From NCBI RefSeq assembly GCF_013184545.1, contig NZ_JAAOJA010000001.1, positions 682,001 through 746,000 of the forward strand: a stretch of DNA of 64,000 bases. The letters are read 5' to 3'. This DNA comes from Pseudomonas tumuqii. Lineage in GTDB: Bacteria > Pseudomonadota > Gammaproteobacteria > Pseudomonadales > Pseudomonadaceae. A program made the translations under genes and the position numbers. Below the pieces are notes generated by a model. The model saw nothing but the letters and a program-made list of their open reading frames with translations, made no database searches and had not been told where the DNA came from. Within the stretch, counting starts at the first letter, position 1, and each line of letters begins with the position of its first letter. Positions 24,640 through 35,130 of this stretch are shown in pieces.

Positions 24640-25071
24640 ATGGCTGTTCAACGTACTTTTTCCATCATCAAGCCCGACGCTGTTGCCAAGAACGTTATCG
24701 GCGAGATCGTCAGCCGTTTCGAAAAAGCCGGTCTGCGCATTGTCGCCTCGAAGATGGTGCAGCTGTCCGAGCGCGAAGCTGGCGGTTTCTATGCCGAGCA
24801 CAGCGAGCGCGGTTTCTTCAAGGATCTGGTGGCTTTCATGGTCTCGGGTCCGGTCATCGTTCAGGTGTTGGAAGGTGAAGATGCCATCGCCAAGAACCGT
24901 GAGCTGATGGGCGCCACCAACCCGAAAGAAGCGGCTGCCGGCACCATTCGTGCCGATTTCGCCGTATCCATCGACGAGAACGCGGTACATGGTTCCGATT
25001 CCGAGGCGTCCGCCGCCCGCGAAATCGCCTACTTCTTCTCCGCTACCGAGGTGTGCGCGCGCATTCGCTAA
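24640..25071 (+). CDS. ndk: Nucleoside diphosphate kinase
   Basis: Balances nucleoside triphosphate pools by phosphate transfer through a phosphohistidine. 143 residues; the catalytic His is H117 in ENAVHGSD, with [11 protein letters not shown] at the start and RADFAV before the active site, all canonical. Follows the isc terminator and precedes rlmN by 24 bases; the order iscX-ndk-rlmN-pilF is conserved in pseudomonads. Confidence 0.98.
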   Translation: MAVQRTFSIIKPDAVAKNVIGEIVSRFEKAGLRIVASKMVQLSEREAGGFYAEHSERGFFKDLVAFMVSGPVIVQVLEGEDAIAKNRELMGATNPKEAAAGTIRADFAVSIDENAVHGSDSEASAAREIAYFFSATEVCARIR

Positions 25072-25095
25072 GGCGACGCGTGCGAGGGTGAAGCC

Positions 25096-26244
25096 ATGAC
25101 TGAAGCTACCGGCAAAATCAATCTACTGGGTCTGACCCAGGCAGAAATGGAACAGTTCTTCGAGGACATCGGGGAAAAGCGTTTCCGTGCCGGTCAGTTG
25201 ATGAAGTGGATTCACCACTTTGGCGTCGATGATTTCGATGTCATGAGCAACGTCAGCAAGGCCTTGCGTGAAAAGCTCAAGGCCTGTGCTGAAATTCGTG
25301 GCCCGGAAGTGGTCAGCGAAGATATTTCCACTGATGGCACGCGCAAGTGGGTGGTGCGGGTGGCGTCAGGCAGTTGTGTGGAAACCGTGTATATCCCGCA
25401 AGGTTCGCGCGGCACCCTGTGTGTGTCGTCGCAGGCTGGTTGCGCACTGGATTGCAGCTTCTGCTCCACGGGCAAGCAGGGTTTCAATAGCGATCTGACG
25501 GCCGCCGAAGTGATCGGTCAGGTGTGGATCGCCAACAAGTCGTTCGGTAGCGTGCCGGCCAAGGTCGATCGCGCCATCACCAATGTGGTGATGATGGGCA
25601 TGGGCGAGCCACTGCTGAACTTCGACAACGTGGTCGCCGCCATGAAAATCATGATGGACGACCTCGGCTATGGCATCTCCAAGCGCAAGGTGACCTTGTC
25701 CACCTCGGGCGTGGTGCCGATGATCGACAAGTTGGGCGAAGTCATCGATGTATCCCTGGCGCTGTCGCTGCATGCGCCGAACGATGAGTTGCGCAACCAG
25801 TTGGTGCCGATCAACAAGAAGTACCCGCTGGAGATGTTGCTGGCGGCCTGCCAGCGTTATGTCGCGCGCCTCGGCGAGAAACGTGTACTGACCATCGAGT
25901 ACACCCTGCTCAAGGATGTCAACGATAAACCTGAGCATGCTGAGCAGATGATCGCACTTCTGCAAAATGTACCTTGCAAGATCAACCTGATTCCGTTTAA
26001 TCCCTTCCCCTTCTCGGGATACGAGCGGCCGAGCAACAATGCCATTCGCCGTTTCCAGGATCTGCTGCATAAAGCCGGGCACAATGTCACCGTGCGCACC
26101 ACGCGCGGCGAAGACATCGATGCTGCCTGCGGCCAGTTGGTCGGCCAGGTGATGGATCGTACCCGTCGTAGCGAACGCTATATTGCCGTGCGTGAGTTGA
26201 GTAGCGAGGCCGAGACGCCGAGTTCCGCCGCCAATCGAACTTGA
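25096..26244 (+). CDS. rlmN: Dual-specificity rRNA/tRNA adenine-C2 methyltransferase RlmN
   Basis: Radical-SAM enzyme that methylates A2503 of 23S rRNA and A37 of some tRNAs. 382 residues. The radical-SAM cluster cysteines are C116, C120 and C123 ([11 protein letters not shown]). [12 protein letters not shown] and [18 protein letters not shown] are also typical. A resolving cysteine lies in DAACGQL near the C-terminus. It depends on a [4Fe-4S] cluster, consistent with its place after the isc genes. pilF follows 13 bases later. Confidence 0.97.
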   Translation: MTEATGKINLLGLTQAEMEQFFEDIGEKRFRAGQLMKWIHHFGVDDFDVMSNVSKALREKLKACAEIRGPEVVSEDISTDGTRKWVVRVASGSCVETVYIPQGSRGTLCVSSQAGCALDCSFCSTGKQGFNSDLTAAEVIGQVWIANKSFGSVPAKVDRAITNVVMMGMGEPLLNFDNVVAAMKIMMDDLGYGISKRKVTLSTSGVVPMIDKLGEVIDVSLALSLHAPNDELRNQLVPINKKYPLEMLLAACQRYVARLGEKRVLTIEYTLLKDVNDKPEHAEQMIALLQNVPCKINLIPFNPFPFSGYERPSNNAIRRFQDLLHKAGHNVTVRTTRGEDIDAACGQLVGQVMDRTRRSERYIAVRELSSEAETPSSAANRT

Positions 26245-26257
26245 AGAGAGGATACCC

Positions 26258-27016
26258 ATGACCCTGCGCCCAGCGCTGTTCTTGTTGATCGCCAGCCTGT
26301 TGGCAGGCTGTGTGTCGACTGGCGATGTCGACCCGATGAGAACCGACAAGGGACGTGATGATGCGCGTGATGCCTACATCCAGCTGGGGCTTGGCTATCT
26401 GCAGCAAGGCGCTGGCGAGCGCGCCAAGGTCCCGTTGAAAAAGGCGCTTGAGCTCGACCCGTCCAGTGCGGATGCACATGCCGCGCTGGCGTTGGTGTTT
26501 CAGCGCGAAATGGAATACAAGCTGGCCGATGAACATTATCGCAAGGCGTTATCGCAACGCAGTGGCGATGCCCGCTTGTTGAATAACTACGCGGGCTTCC
26601 TGTTCGAGCAGGAACGCTATCAGGAAGCGCTTGAGCTTTATCTGCAAGCTTCCCAGGATACGCTTTACCCCGAGCGTTCGCGGGTGTTCGAAAACCTCGG
26701 TTTGACGGCCCTCAAACTCAATCAGCGTGAGCAGGCGAAAACTTACTTCGAGCGCTCGCTGCGCCTCAATAGCCGCCAGCCACGGGCGCTGCTCGAGATG
26801 GCCGTGATGCTCTATGAGGAAAAACAATATGTGCCGGCGCGCGGTTATTACGATAGCTACAGCCAGCTGGCCGAGCAGAATGCGCGTAGCCTGTTGCTCG
26901 GCGCGAATCTGGCGACCATCTTCGAGGACCGCGACACGGCTGCCAGCCTGGGTCTGCAATTGAAACGTCTTTATCCCGGTACGCCGGAATATCAGCAATA
27001 TCGGTCGGAGCAATAA
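26258..27016 (+). CDS. pilF: Type IV pilus pilotin PilF (PilW family), lipoprotein
   Basis: Outer-membrane lipoprotein that carries the PilQ secretin to the outer membrane for type IV pilus assembly. 252 residues: signal peptide with lipobox LLAGC (Cys18), followed by about six TPR repeats (for example AYIQLGLGYLQQGAGERAKV and ADAHAALALVFQREMEYKLA). Its stop codon overlaps the rodZ start by one base (TAATG). Confidence 0.94.
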   Translation: MTLRPALFLLIASLLAGCVSTGDVDPMRTDKGRDDARDAYIQLGLGYLQQGAGERAKVPLKKALELDPSSADAHAALALVFQREMEYKLADEHYRKALSQRSGDARLLNNYAGFLFEQERYQEALELYLQASQDTLYPERSRVFENLGLTALKLNQREQAKTYFERSLRLNSRQPRALLEMAVMLYEEKQYVPARGYYDSYSQLAEQNARSLLLGANLATIFEDRDTAASLGLQLKRLYPGTPEYQQYRSEQ

Positions 27017-27996
27017 TGAAAGCGGCGCATCCTGAAGTTGTAACAGCCCAGCGCGTCAATCCCGGTGAGTCACTGCGCGAGGCACGCGAGAGCAAGGGCT
27101 GGGCCGTCGATGAAGTGGCCGCCCAGCTTAACCTCACGCCGCTGCGCTTGAGTCAGATCGAAGCCGGTGCTTTCGATAAATTGCCGGGCAACACCTTTGC
27201 TCGCGGCTATGTTCGCGCTTACGCAAAACTCCTGGGCATGGATCAGAGTCGTCTGGTGCTGGAGTTCGATCAGTTCACCGGTAGCGATGCCGTGGGCAGC
27301 GATGTGCACAGCCTGGGTCATATCGAGGAGCCAGTGCGTTATTCGCAAAGCATCCTGCGTTTCGTCAGCTTTGCCTTGTTGGTGGTGCTTGCTGGTGTCG
27401 GTTTCTACTGGTGGCAAGAGCAGGCCGAACGGCATGCCGATGAGTCGCCGGTTACCAGTATCGAGCAGGTTGAAGTAGACGGCGCCGATGGGACGACGCA
27501 GATTCATCCTCTGGATGAGCCAGAGGATCAGGCCGTGCTGGCGGCCCAGGGGGAGACTGAACTGAGTCTGCCGCCTGCAACCAGCGAAGAACCAGCAGAG
27601 CCTGAAGTGGATAGCCCTGCAGAGCCGGCAGCGGTGGCGGCGGTTGAACCGGCTGCAGAAGTGGCGCAGAGCGAACCGGCTACGAATGCCGCTGCCGCCG
27701 CCGTCAGTCCTGTACCGGCCAACACTGCCGCGGCGCCGGCCGTTGCGGCTGGTGAGGGCATGGTCGGTGTCAGCTTTGTCGCCGACTGTTGGACCCAGGT
27801 GACCGATGCCAGCGGCAAGGTGTTGGTCAGTGCGCTCAAGCGCAAGGGAGAGAGTCTGCAATTGGTCGGCAAGGCGCCGCTGGAGTTGCGCCTGGGCTTT
27901 GCCCGGGGCGCGCAAGTGAGCTACAACGGCCAGGCGGTCGACCTGGAACCCTTTACCACGGGTGAAACCGCGCGCATCAAGTTGGGTGGTCAGTAA
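27016..27996 (+). CDS. rodZ: Cell-shape protein RodZ
   Basis: Bitopic membrane protein that links MreB to the elongation machinery. 326 residues: cytoplasmic helix-turn-helix domain (about 15-85, [20 protein letters not shown]), one membrane helix (about 112-133, [20 protein letters not shown]), a periplasmic linker rich in Ala, Pro and Glu (about 140-245) and a C-terminal DUF4115 beta domain ([20 protein letters not shown] onward). The low-complexity linker is normal for the family. ispG begins one base after its stop. Confidence 0.94.
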   Translation: MKAAHPEVVTAQRVNPGESLREARESKGWAVDEVAAQLNLTPLRLSQIEAGAFDKLPGNTFARGYVRAYAKLLGMDQSRLVLEFDQFTGSDAVGSDVHSLGHIEEPVRYSQSILRFVSFALLVVLAGVGFYWWQEQAERHADESPVTSIEQVEVDGADGTTQIHPLDEPEDQAVLAAQGETELSLPPATSEEPAEPEVDSPAEPAAVAAVEPAAEVAQSEPATNAAAAAVSPVPANTAAAPAVAAGEGMVGVSFVADCWTQVTDASGKVLVSALKRKGESLQLVGKAPLELRLGFARGAQVSYNGQAVDLEPFTTGETARIKLGGQ

Positions 27997-27997
27997 C

Positions 27998-29110
27998 ATG
28001 CATTGCGAATCGCCGATCAAGCGTCGCCTGACGCGCAAGATTTGGGTTGGCTCGGTCCCGGTGGGCGGCGATTCCCCCATCGCCGTGCAGAGCATGACCA
28101 ACACCGATACCAACGACGTGGCTGCAACCGTGGCGCAGGTTCGTCGCCTGCAAGATGCCGGTGCCGATATCGTGCGTATTTCGGTGCCGGACATGGACGC
28201 CGCCGAAGCCTTTGGCCGAATCAAGCAGCAGGTCAGCCTGCCGCTGGTGGCGGATATCCACTTCGATTACCAGATCGCCCTGCGGGTGGCCGAGCTGGGC
28301 GTCGATTGCCTGCGCATCAACCCGGGCAATATCGGCCGTGCAGATCGGGTCAAGGCCGTGGTCGAGGCTGCCCGTGATCGCGGCATCTCGATTCGCATCG
28401 GGGTCAACGCCGGTTCGCTGGAGAAAGACCTGCAGAAGAAATACGGCGAGCCGACCCCGGAAGCCCTGGTCGAGTCGGCGCTGCGCCATGTCGAGCACCT
28501 GGATCGCCTGAATTTCCCGGACTTCAAGGTCAGTGTCAAAGCTTCCGATGTATTCATGGCGGTGGAGGCTTATCGGCTGTTGTCCAAACGGATCGAGCAA
28601 CCCTTGCACCTGGGCATCACCGAGGCCGGTGGCCTGCGCTCCGGCACGGTGAAGTCGGCTGTTGGCCTGGGTATGCTGCTGGCCGAAGGGATTGGCGATA
28701 CCATCCGCATCTCCCTGGCCGCTGACCCGGTGGAAGAGATCAAGGTCGGTTTCGATATTCTCAAGTCGCTGCGTCTGCGTTCGCGCGGTATCAACTTCAT
28801 CGCCTGCCCGAGCTGTTCGCGGCAGAACTTCGATGTGGTCAAGACCATGAACGACCTCGAGGGCCGCCTGGAAGACCTGCTGGTGCCGCTGGATGTCGCG
28901 GTGATCGGCTGTGTGGTCAACGGCCCGGGCGAAGCCAAGGAAGCGGATATCGGCCTGACTGGCGGCTCGCCGAGCAACCTGATCTATATCGATGGCAAGC
29001 CGGCGCAGAAACTCAACAACGACAACCTGGTGGATGAGCTGGAAAAGCTGATACGCCAGAAGGCGGCCGAGAAGGTCGCTGCTGACGCCGCGGTTATCGT
29101 GCGCAGCTAA
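27998..29110 (+). CDS. ispG: 4-hydroxy-3-methylbut-2-enyl diphosphate synthase
   Basis: Seventh enzyme of the MEP isoprenoid pathway; reduces cyclic MEcPP to HMBPP using a [4Fe-4S] cluster. 370 residues with ligand cysteines C270, C273 and C305 ([19 protein letters not shown]) and the fourth ligand Glu just downstream. The ATG at 27998 gives [18 protein letters not shown]; an upstream in-frame start lies inside rodZ. hisS follows after 18 bases. Confidence 0.97.
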   Translation: MHCESPIKRRLTRKIWVGSVPVGGDSPIAVQSMTNTDTNDVAATVAQVRRLQDAGADIVRISVPDMDAAEAFGRIKQQVSLPLVADIHFDYQIALRVAELGVDCLRINPGNIGRADRVKAVVEAARDRGISIRIGVNAGSLEKDLQKKYGEPTPEALVESALRHVEHLDRLNFPDFKVSVKASDVFMAVEAYRLLSKRIEQPLHLGITEAGGLRSGTVKSAVGLGMLLAEGIGDTIRISLAADPVEEIKVGFDILKSLRLRSRGINFIACPSCSRQNFDVVKTMNDLEGRLEDLLVPLDVAVIGCVVNGPGEAKEADIGLTGGSPSNLIYIDGKPAQKLNNDNLVDELEKLIRQKAAEKVAADAAVIVRS

Positions 29111-29128
29111 CACTGTTAAGGAAATGAA

Positions 29129-30418
29129 TTGAGCAAGTCCCTGCAAGCCATTCGTGGCATGAACGATATCCTGCCCGAGCAGACCCCGCTTTGGCGTTAC
29201 TTCGAGGACAGCGTGGCGCGCCTGCTGGATGGCTACGGCTACCGGCAGATACGCATGCCGATCGTCGAGTTCACCGAGCTGTTCAAGCGCTCGATCGGCG
29301 AAGTGACCGACATCGTCGAAAAAGAGATGTACACCTTCGAAGATCGCAACGGCGACTCCCTGACCCTGCGTCCGGAAGGCACCGCCGCCTGCGTGCGCGC
29401 CGTGCTCGAGCACGGCCTGGCCGGTGGCGGGCAGACCCAGAAACTCTGGTACATCGGGCCGATGTTCCGTCACGAACGCCCGCAGAAGGGACGCTACCGC
29501 CAGTTCCACCAGATCGGTGTGGAAGTCTTCAATATCGATGGCCCGGATATCGACGCCGAGTTGATCATCCTGACCTGGCGCCTGTGGGGCCTGCTCGGTA
29601 TTCGTGATGCGCTCACCCTGGAGCTGAACAGCCTGGGCACCAGCGCGGCGCGGGCGGTCTATCGCGACGCCCTGGTCGAGTACCTCACGGCCCACGCCGA
29701 GCGGCTCGATGAAGACAGCCGCCGGCGCATGACCAGCAATCCGCTGCGCGTGCTCGACAGCAAGAACCCGGAAACCCAGGCGCTGCTGGCCGATGCGCCG
29801 AAGATGGCGGATTACCTGGACGACGAATCGCGGCTGCATTTCGATGGCCTGAAGGCGCGCCTGGATGCGGCTGGCGTTCCTTATGTGATCAACCCCAAGC
29901 TGGTGCGTGGCCTGGATTACTACAGCAAGACCGTGTTCGAGTGGGTGACCGATCAGCTCGGTGCCCAGGGCACGGTCTGCGCCGGCGGTCGCTACGATGG
30001 CCTGGTCGAGCAGATGGGCGGCAAGCCGACGCCGGGCGTGGGCTTCGCCATGGGCATCGAGCGCCTGGTGCTGCTGATCGAAACCCTGGATAAAGTGCCG
30101 GCAGAAATCGCCCGGCAGGTCGATGTCTACCTGTGTGCCCTGGGTGAGCCGGCGGAATTGGCGGCCTTGACCCTGGCCGAACGCCTGCGCGATCAACTGC
30201 CGGGTCTGCGTTTGCAGGTCAATGCCGGCTCGGGCAGTTTCAAGAGTCAATTGAAGAAGGCCGACAAGAGCGGCGCGCTTTACGCCTTGGTCATGGGTGA
30301 AGACGAACTGGCCCAGCAAGTGGTAGGTTGCAAGCCGCTGCGGGGCCAGGGTGAACAACAAAGTATCGCCTGGGCGGCATTGGCCGACCATTTGGCGACC
30401 TGCGTCTTGCAGGCCTGA
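29129..30418 (+). CDS. hisS: Histidyl-tRNA synthetase
   Basis: Class II synthetase charging tRNA-His. 429 residues. Motif 2 ([20 protein letters not shown]), the histidine-specific [14 protein letters not shown] and motif 3 ([14 protein letters not shown]) are all present, with a C-terminal anticodon-binding domain. The start is TTG at 29129 ([17 protein letters not shown]): TAAGGA lies about 7 bases upstream, and the nearby ATG at 29124 is followed at once by a stop. Confidence 0.97.
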   Translation: MSKSLQAIRGMNDILPEQTPLWRYFEDSVARLLDGYGYRQIRMPIVEFTELFKRSIGEVTDIVEKEMYTFEDRNGDSLTLRPEGTAACVRAVLEHGLAGGGQTQKLWYIGPMFRHERPQKGRYRQFHQIGVEVFNIDGPDIDAELIILTWRLWGLLGIRDALTLELNSLGTSAARAVYRDALVEYLTAHAERLDEDSRRRMTSNPLRVLDSKNPETQALLADAPKMADYLDDESRLHFDGLKARLDAAGVPYVINPKLVRGLDYYSKTVFEWVTDQLGAQGTVCAGGRYDGLVEQMGGKPTPGVGFAMGIERLVLLIETLDKVPAEIARQVDVYLCALGEPAELAALTLAERLRDQLPGLRLQVNAGSGSFKSQLKKADKSGALYALVMGEDELAQQVVGCKPLRGQGEQQSIAWAALADHLATCVLQA

Positions 30419-30456
30419 CAGGCTGTTAAGCGATTTAGCGAATAGGAGTATCTGGG

Positions 30457-31101
30457 GTGGTTTCGCGTACCGATGATGAAGAGCTGGCGGTAATCAAGGA
30501 CTGGTGGCAGCGCAACGGCAAGCCATTGCTCACTGGCAGCGTATTGGCGCTGGTGGTGGTGTTTGGCTGGCAGGGCTGGCAAAAGTACCAGGCCAGCCAG
30601 TCGCATGGCGCTTCGATGGTTTATCAGCAGCTGCTGGAAACCGCGTTGAACCCGAGTGGCCAGCCTGATCCGGCCAAGGTCGCCGAACTGGCCAACACGC
30701 TCAAGAGCGATTTTGCCGGCACGCACTATGCCCAGTACGGCAGCCTGTTCGTCGCCAAGGTGGCAGTCGAAGCCGGCAAGCTGGACGATGCTGCGGCCGA
30801 GTTGCAGGCGATTGTCGACAAGCCGGTGGACGACACCCTGGCTGAATTGGCCCGTCAGCGTCTGGCCCGTGTTCTGGCCGCGCAGGACAAGGTCGAAGAG
30901 GCCCTCAAGCTGCTCGAGGGCGATGCCGATCAGGCCTATCTCGCCAGCCGTGAAGAGCTCAAAGGCGATCTGTTGGTGAAGCTGGGGCGCAACGATGACG
31001 CCTATGCCGCCTATGTAAAAGCCAAGGCAGCGCTCGCCGAAGAGGCCGCTGTGGGTGGCTTGCAAATGAAGCTCGACGATTTGGCCAAAGGGGATGCGTG
31101 A
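30457..31101 (+). CDS. YfgM-like inner-membrane TPR protein
   Basis: Ancillary SecYEG/periplasmic chaperone-network protein of the YfgM family (TPR_21). 214 residues: short cytoplasmic N-terminus (MVSRTDDEELAVIKDWWQRN), one membrane helix near 24-42 (LLTGSVLALVVVFGWQGWQ) and a helical TPR periplasmic domain. GTG start at 30457, preceded by AGGAG. It sits between hisS and bamB, the standard position of yfgM. Confidence 0.92.
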   Translation: MVSRTDDEELAVIKDWWQRNGKPLLTGSVLALVVVFGWQGWQKYQASQSHGASMVYQQLLETALNPSGQPDPAKVAELANTLKSDFAGTHYAQYGSLFVAKVAVEAGKLDDAAAELQAIVDKPVDDTLAELARQRLARVLAAQDKVEEALKLLEGDADQAYLASREELKGDLLVKLGRNDDAYAAYVKAKAALAEEAAVGGLQMKLDDLAKGDA

Positions 31102-31102
31102 C

Positions 31103-32245
31103 GTGATGCGTTGGAAAAATGTCGCACTGCTGGCCCTGGCCGTTTTGGCTGTGGGTTGCAGCAGCAACAGTAAAAAGGAATTACCGCCCGCCGAGCTGCC
31201 TGACTTCGAAGAAGAAGTGGTACTGCAGAAAGAGTGGAGCCGTTCGATCGGTGAAGGTCAGGGTAAAACCTTCAACATGCTGGTGCCCGCTGTCGAGGGT
31301 GACAGTATTTATGCCGCCGATGTCGAAGGCCTGGTCATGGCGCTCGACCGCACGACCGGCAAGGTGCTCTGGAAAGAAGACCTGGAACTGCCGGTCTCGG
31401 GTGCCGTGGGTGCCGGTTACGGCCTGGTGCTTGTCGGCACGCTCAAGGGCGAGATCATTGCCCTCGATGCCAGCTCCGGTGAGGAAAAGTGGCGCGCCAA
31501 GGTGAGCAGTGAAGTGCTCGCAGCCCCGGCGATCAATGGCGACATCGTGCTGGTGCAGACCCAGGACGATCGTCTGATTGCCCTGGATGCCGACACCGGC
31601 AGCCAGCGCTGGATCTTTGAAAACACCCCGGCAGTCCTGACCCTGCGTGGCACCGGCAGCCCGGTGTTGACCAACAGCCTGGCCATCGCCGGCCTGTCCA
31701 GTGGCAAGGTCATTGCCCTCGATACCCAGCGCGGCATCCCGGTTTGGGAACAGCGCGTGGCGATTCCGCAAGGCCGCTCCGAGCTTGAACGCGTGGTGGA
31801 CATCGACGGCGGCCTGCTGCTGTCGGGTGGCAACCTGTACGTGGTCAGCTATCAGGGCCGTGTCGCGGCGCTGGATATGGAAAGCGGGCGTGTGCTGTGG
31901 CAGCGCGAAGCTTCCAGTTCGGTGGGTGTGGCCCAGGGCTTCGGCAACGTCTATGTGAGCCTGGCCAACGGTACGGTAGAAGGCATCGACGAGCGTTCGT
32001 CCTCGGCACTGTGGAGCAACGATGCCTTGGCGCGTCGCCAGCTCTCGGCCCCGGAAGTGTTTTCCAGCTACATCGCCGTCGGCGACCTGGAAGGTTACCT
32101 GCACCTGATCAGTCAGGTAGATGGACGTTTCGTCGGTCGTGCGCGCGTCGATAGGGACGGCCTGCGCGCTCGTCCGCTGGTGGTCGGTGACTGGCTGTAT
32201 GCATTCGGTAATGGTGGCAAACTGGTCGCGCTGACCGTCAAGTGA
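31103..32245 (+). CDS. bamB: Outer-membrane assembly lipoprotein BamB
   Basis: Beta-propeller lipoprotein of the BAM complex that inserts outer-membrane proteins. About 380 residues: lipoprotein signal with lipobox AVGC, then PQQ-like propeller blades (for example DRTTGKVLWKEDLELPVSG, DASSGEEKWRAKV, DMESGRVLWQREA). Three starts are possible: ATG 31094, GTG 31103, ATG 31106. I prefer 31103 because AAAGGGG ends 9 bases upstream, while the same sequence abuts 31094. A terminator follows at 32319. Confidence 0.93.
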   Translation: MMRWKNVALLALAVLAVGCSSNSKKELPPAELPDFEEEVVLQKEWSRSIGEGQGKTFNMLVPAVEGDSIYAADVEGLVMALDRTTGKVLWKEDLELPVSGAVGAGYGLVLVGTLKGEIIALDASSGEEKWRAKVSSEVLAAPAINGDIVLVQTQDDRLIALDADTGSQRWIFENTPAVLTLRGTGSPVLTNSLAIAGLSSGKVIALDTQRGIPVWEQRVAIPQGRSELERVVDIDGGLLLSGGNLYVVSYQGRVAALDMESGRVLWQREASSSVGVAQGFGNVYVSLANGTVEGIDERSSSALWSNDALARRQLSAPEVFSSYIAVGDLEGYLHLISQVDGRFVGRARVDRDGLRARPLVVGDWLYAFGNGGKLVALTVK

Positions 32246-32318
32246 GCTACTGCTAGCGGGCTTGGCCAGGCTGCACGGCAAGACGGTGCAGCTGGTCATT
32301 TCGCGCTGTGAATTCCGG

Positions 32319-32350
32319 CCGCTGCCCATGCAGCGGCTTTTGTATTTTTT
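32319..32350 (+). terminator. Terminator of bamB
   Basis: GCCGCTG and CAGCGGC (7-bp stem, 6-base loop) followed by TTTTGTATTTTTT. It closes the series of plus-strand genes ending with bamB; der starts just after and may have its own promoter or depend on readthrough. Confidence 0.85.
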
Positions 32351-32373
32351 GAAATAACGAAGTGGAGAGCCTA

Positions 32374-33846
32374 ATGGTTCCCGTAATTGCCCTGGTGGGC
32401 CGCCCGAACGTCGGCAAGTCCACCCTATTCAACCGCTTGACCAAAAGCCGCGACGCGATTGTCGGCGACCTGTCCGGTCTGACCCGTGATCGCCAATACG
32501 GTGAGGCCAAGTGGCAGGGGCGCACCTATATCGTCATCGACACCGGCGGTATCTCCGGTGACGAAGAAGGTATCGACGCGAAGATGGCCGAGCAGTCGCT
32601 GCACGCCATCGAAGAGGCCGATGCCGTACTGTTCATGGTCGACGCCCGCGCCGGTTTGTCGGCCTCGGACCAGATGATTGGCGAGCACCTGCGCAAGCGC
32701 AACAAGCACAGCTTCCTGGTGATCAACAAGGTCGACAATATCGACCCCGACCTGGCACGCGCCGAGTTTGCCTCCATGGGCATGGGCGAAGCCCTGGCGA
32801 TTGCCGGCGCCCACGGCCGCGGCATCACCCAGATGCTCGAAGCCGTGCTGGGTTCCTTCCCCAAGGATGAAACCGAGCCGCAAGAGGACGAGGAGGAAGA
32901 GATCGTCCTCGAAGGTCAGGAAGCCAAGCGCATCCCGGGCCCGAGCGAGAAGGACGGGATCAAGCTGGCGATCATCGGCCGGCCCAACGTCGGCAAGTCG
33001 ACCCTGGTCAACCGCATGCTCGGTGAAGACCGGGTCATCGTCTATGACCAGGCCGGTACCACCCGCGACAGCATCTATATTCCGTTCGAGCGCGATGGCG
33101 AGAAGTACACCCTGATCGATACCGCCGGCGTGCGCCGTCGCGGCAAGATCTTCGAGGCGGTGGAAAAATTCTCGGTGGTCAAGACCCTGCAGGCGATCCA
33201 GGACTCCAACGTCGTGGTATTCGTCATGGACGCCCGCGAGGGGGTGGTCGACCACGACCTCAACCTGCTCGGCTTCGTCCTGGAAAGCGGGCGCGCCCTG
33301 GTCATCGCCCTGAACAAGTGGGACGGCATGGAGCCCAGCGAGCGCGATTACGTGAAGACCGAACTGCAGCGGCGGCTGTTCTTCGTCGACTTCGCCGACA
33401 TCCACTTCATCTCGGCCCTGCACGGCACCGGTGTCGGCCATCTGTACAAGTCGGTGCAGGACTCGTTCAAGTCGGCGATCACCCGCTGGCCGACCAACCG
33501 CCTGACCCAGATTCTCGAAGACGCAGTCGGCGATCACGCGCCGCCCATGGTCAACAATCGGCGGATCAAGCTGCGCTATGCCCACCTCGGTGGCGCCAAC
33601 CCGCCGCTGATCGTGATCCATGGCAACCAGGTCGATGCGGTGCCCAAGTCCTATGTGCGCTACCTGGAAAACACCTACAGGCGCGTGCTCAAGCTGGTCG
33701 GCACGCCGATCCGCATCGAGTTCAAGGGCGGCGAAAACCCCTACGAGGGCAACAAGAACACCCTCACCGACCGCCAGGTGAACAAGAAGCGCCGTTTGAT
33801 GAGTCACCACAAGAAAGCCGAGAAGAAGCGCAAGGACAAGCGTTGA
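32374..33846 (+). CDS. der: GTPase Der (EngA), ribosome assembly
   Basis: Essential GTPase for 50S subunit maturation. 490 residues with two G domains in tandem: P-loops GRPNVGKS at residues 9-16 and 202-209, and a C-terminal KH-like domain (ending [20 protein letters not shown]). An acidic linker of about 20 residues ([17 protein letters not shown]) separates the G domains. The ATG at 32374 has GGAG 7 bases upstream. Confidence 0.98.
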   Translation: MVPVIALVGRPNVGKSTLFNRLTKSRDAIVGDLSGLTRDRQYGEAKWQGRTYIVIDTGGISGDEEGIDAKMAEQSLHAIEEADAVLFMVDARAGLSASDQMIGEHLRKRNKHSFLVINKVDNIDPDLARAEFASMGMGEALAIAGAHGRGITQMLEAVLGSFPKDETEPQEDEEEEIVLEGQEAKRIPGPSEKDGIKLAIIGRPNVGKSTLVNRMLGEDRVIVYDQAGTTRDSIYIPFERDGEKYTLIDTAGVRRRGKIFEAVEKFSVVKTLQAIQDSNVVVFVMDAREGVVDHDLNLLGFVLESGRALVIALNKWDGMEPSERDYVKTELQRRLFFVDFADIHFISALHGTGVGHLYKSVQDSFKSAITRWPTNRLTQILEDAVGDHAPPMVNNRRIKLRYAHLGGANPPLIVIHGNQVDAVPKSYVRYLENTYRRVLKLVGTPIRIEFKGGENPYEGNKNTLTDRQVNKKRRLMSHHKKAEKKRKDKR

Positions 33847-33867
33847 ACCGGTAACCTGACGCTCTAC

Positions 33868-33890
33868 AAAGGCACCTGCGGGTGCCTTTT
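33868..33890 (+). terminator. Terminator of der
   Basis: AAAGGCACC, loop TGCG, GGTGCCTTTT: a 9-bp stem running into a short T tract, 21 bases after the stop codon. Confidence 0.85.
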
Positions 33891-33967
33891 GCCTTTCCCG
33901 GGGTTGGGCTATCCTGCCGCATCAGTAGCGCTCACGCCCGGCGCTTGATCCAGGGATATCGTCATCG

Positions 33968-35116
33968 ATGATCATCAGCAAGCTGCCGCAAGTCGGCACC
34001 ACTATCTTCACCCGCATGTCGCAGCTCGCCATGGAAACCGGTGCGCTCAACCTGTCCCAGGGCTTTCCCGATTTCGATGGTCCGCAAGCCTTGCGTGAGG
34101 CGGTCGGCCGGCATATTGCCGCCGGCCATAACCAGTACGCGCCGATGACCGGCTTGCCGGCCTTGCGCGAACAGGTGGCGGCCAAGATTGCCCGCAGTTA
34201 CGGCCGTAACCTCAGCGCCGACACTGAAGTGACCATCACGCCGGGGGCGACCCAGGCGATCTTCTGTGCCATCCAGGCGCTGATTCGGCCCGGCGATGAA
34301 GTCATCGTCTTCGACCCCTGTTACGACAGCTACGAACCCTCGGTCGAGCTGGCCGGGGGGCGTTGCGTGCATGTGCCGCTGGCGCTGCCGGACTTCGCCA
34401 TCGACTGGCAACGCCTGGGCGATGCCCTGAGCGACAGGACCCGCCTGATCATCCTCAACAGCCCGCACAACCCCAGTGGCGCGCTGATCTCGGCGGCCGA
34501 GCTGGAGCAGTTGGCGGCGCTGATCCGTGAGCGCGATATCTACCTGATCAGCGACGAAGTCTATGAGCATCTGGTGTTCGACGGGGTCAGGCATGCCAGC
34601 GTGCTGGCCCATGAGGAGCTGTACCAGCGTGCCTTCGTGGTCAGCTCGTTCGGCAAGACCTATCACGTCACTGGCTGGAAGACCGGCTATGTGGTGGCGC
34701 CGCCGGCCTTGAGCGTCGAGCTGCGCAAGGTGCACCAGTACGTCAGCTTCTGCGGCGTCACCCCGCTGCAGTGGGCGCTGGCCGACTTCATGGCCGAGCA
34801 TCCCGAGCATGTCGAGGAGTTGCCGGCGTTCTACCAGGCCAAGCGTGACCTGTTCTGCGATCTGTTGGCGGGTTCGCGCTTCAGTTTCACTCGCGCCGCC
34901 GGCACCTATTTCCAGCTGGCCGACTATTCATTGATTCGTCCAGACTTGGGCGATCTGGCGATGGCCGAGTGGCTGACCCGCGAGCATGGCGTGGCGGCCA
35001 TTCCGGTGTCGGTGTTCTATCAGCAGCCGCCCAAGGATCTGCGCCTGGTGCGCTTCTGCTTCGCCAAGCGCGAGGAAACCCTGGCGCAGGCGGCGGAAAA
35101 ACTATGCGCTGTCTAG
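33968..35116 (+). CDS. PLP aminotransferase (methionine/glutamine transaminase type)
   Basis: Class I/II aminotransferase, 382 residues, resembling YbdL and kynurenine/glutamine transaminases that accept methionine and aromatic amino acids. The PLP lysine is K230 in SSFGKTYHVTGWKTGY; NSPHNPSGALIS and ISDEVYEHLVFDG are typical. The next gene, 14 bases downstream, is an omega-amidase homologue. Together they suggest a glutamine transaminase-omega-amidase route: transamination from glutamine gives alpha-ketoglutaramate, which the amidase hydrolyses, pulling the reaction toward methionine salvage from its 2-oxo acid. That role is inference from the pair. Confidence 0.9.
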   Translation: MIISKLPQVGTTIFTRMSQLAMETGALNLSQGFPDFDGPQALREAVGRHIAAGHNQYAPMTGLPALREQVAAKIARSYGRNLSADTEVTITPGATQAIFCAIQALIRPGDEVIVFDPCYDSYEPSVELAGGRCVHVPLALPDFAIDWQRLGDALSDRTRLIILNSPHNPSGALISAAELEQLAALIRERDIYLISDEVYEHLVFDGVRHASVLAHEELYQRAFVVSSFGKTYHVTGWKTGYVVAPPALSVELRKVHQYVSFCGVTPLQWALADFMAEHPEHVEELPAFYQAKRDLFCDLLAGSRFSFTRAAGTYFQLADYSLIRPDLGDLAMAEWLTREHGVAAIPVSVFYQQPPKDLRLVRFCFAKREETLAQAAEKLCAV

Positions 35117-35130
35117 GCAGTGGAGTCTCG

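Noticed and set aside
27977..30391. 804-codon open frame opposite ispG and hisS
   Set aside because: Antisense shadow of two well-supported genes.
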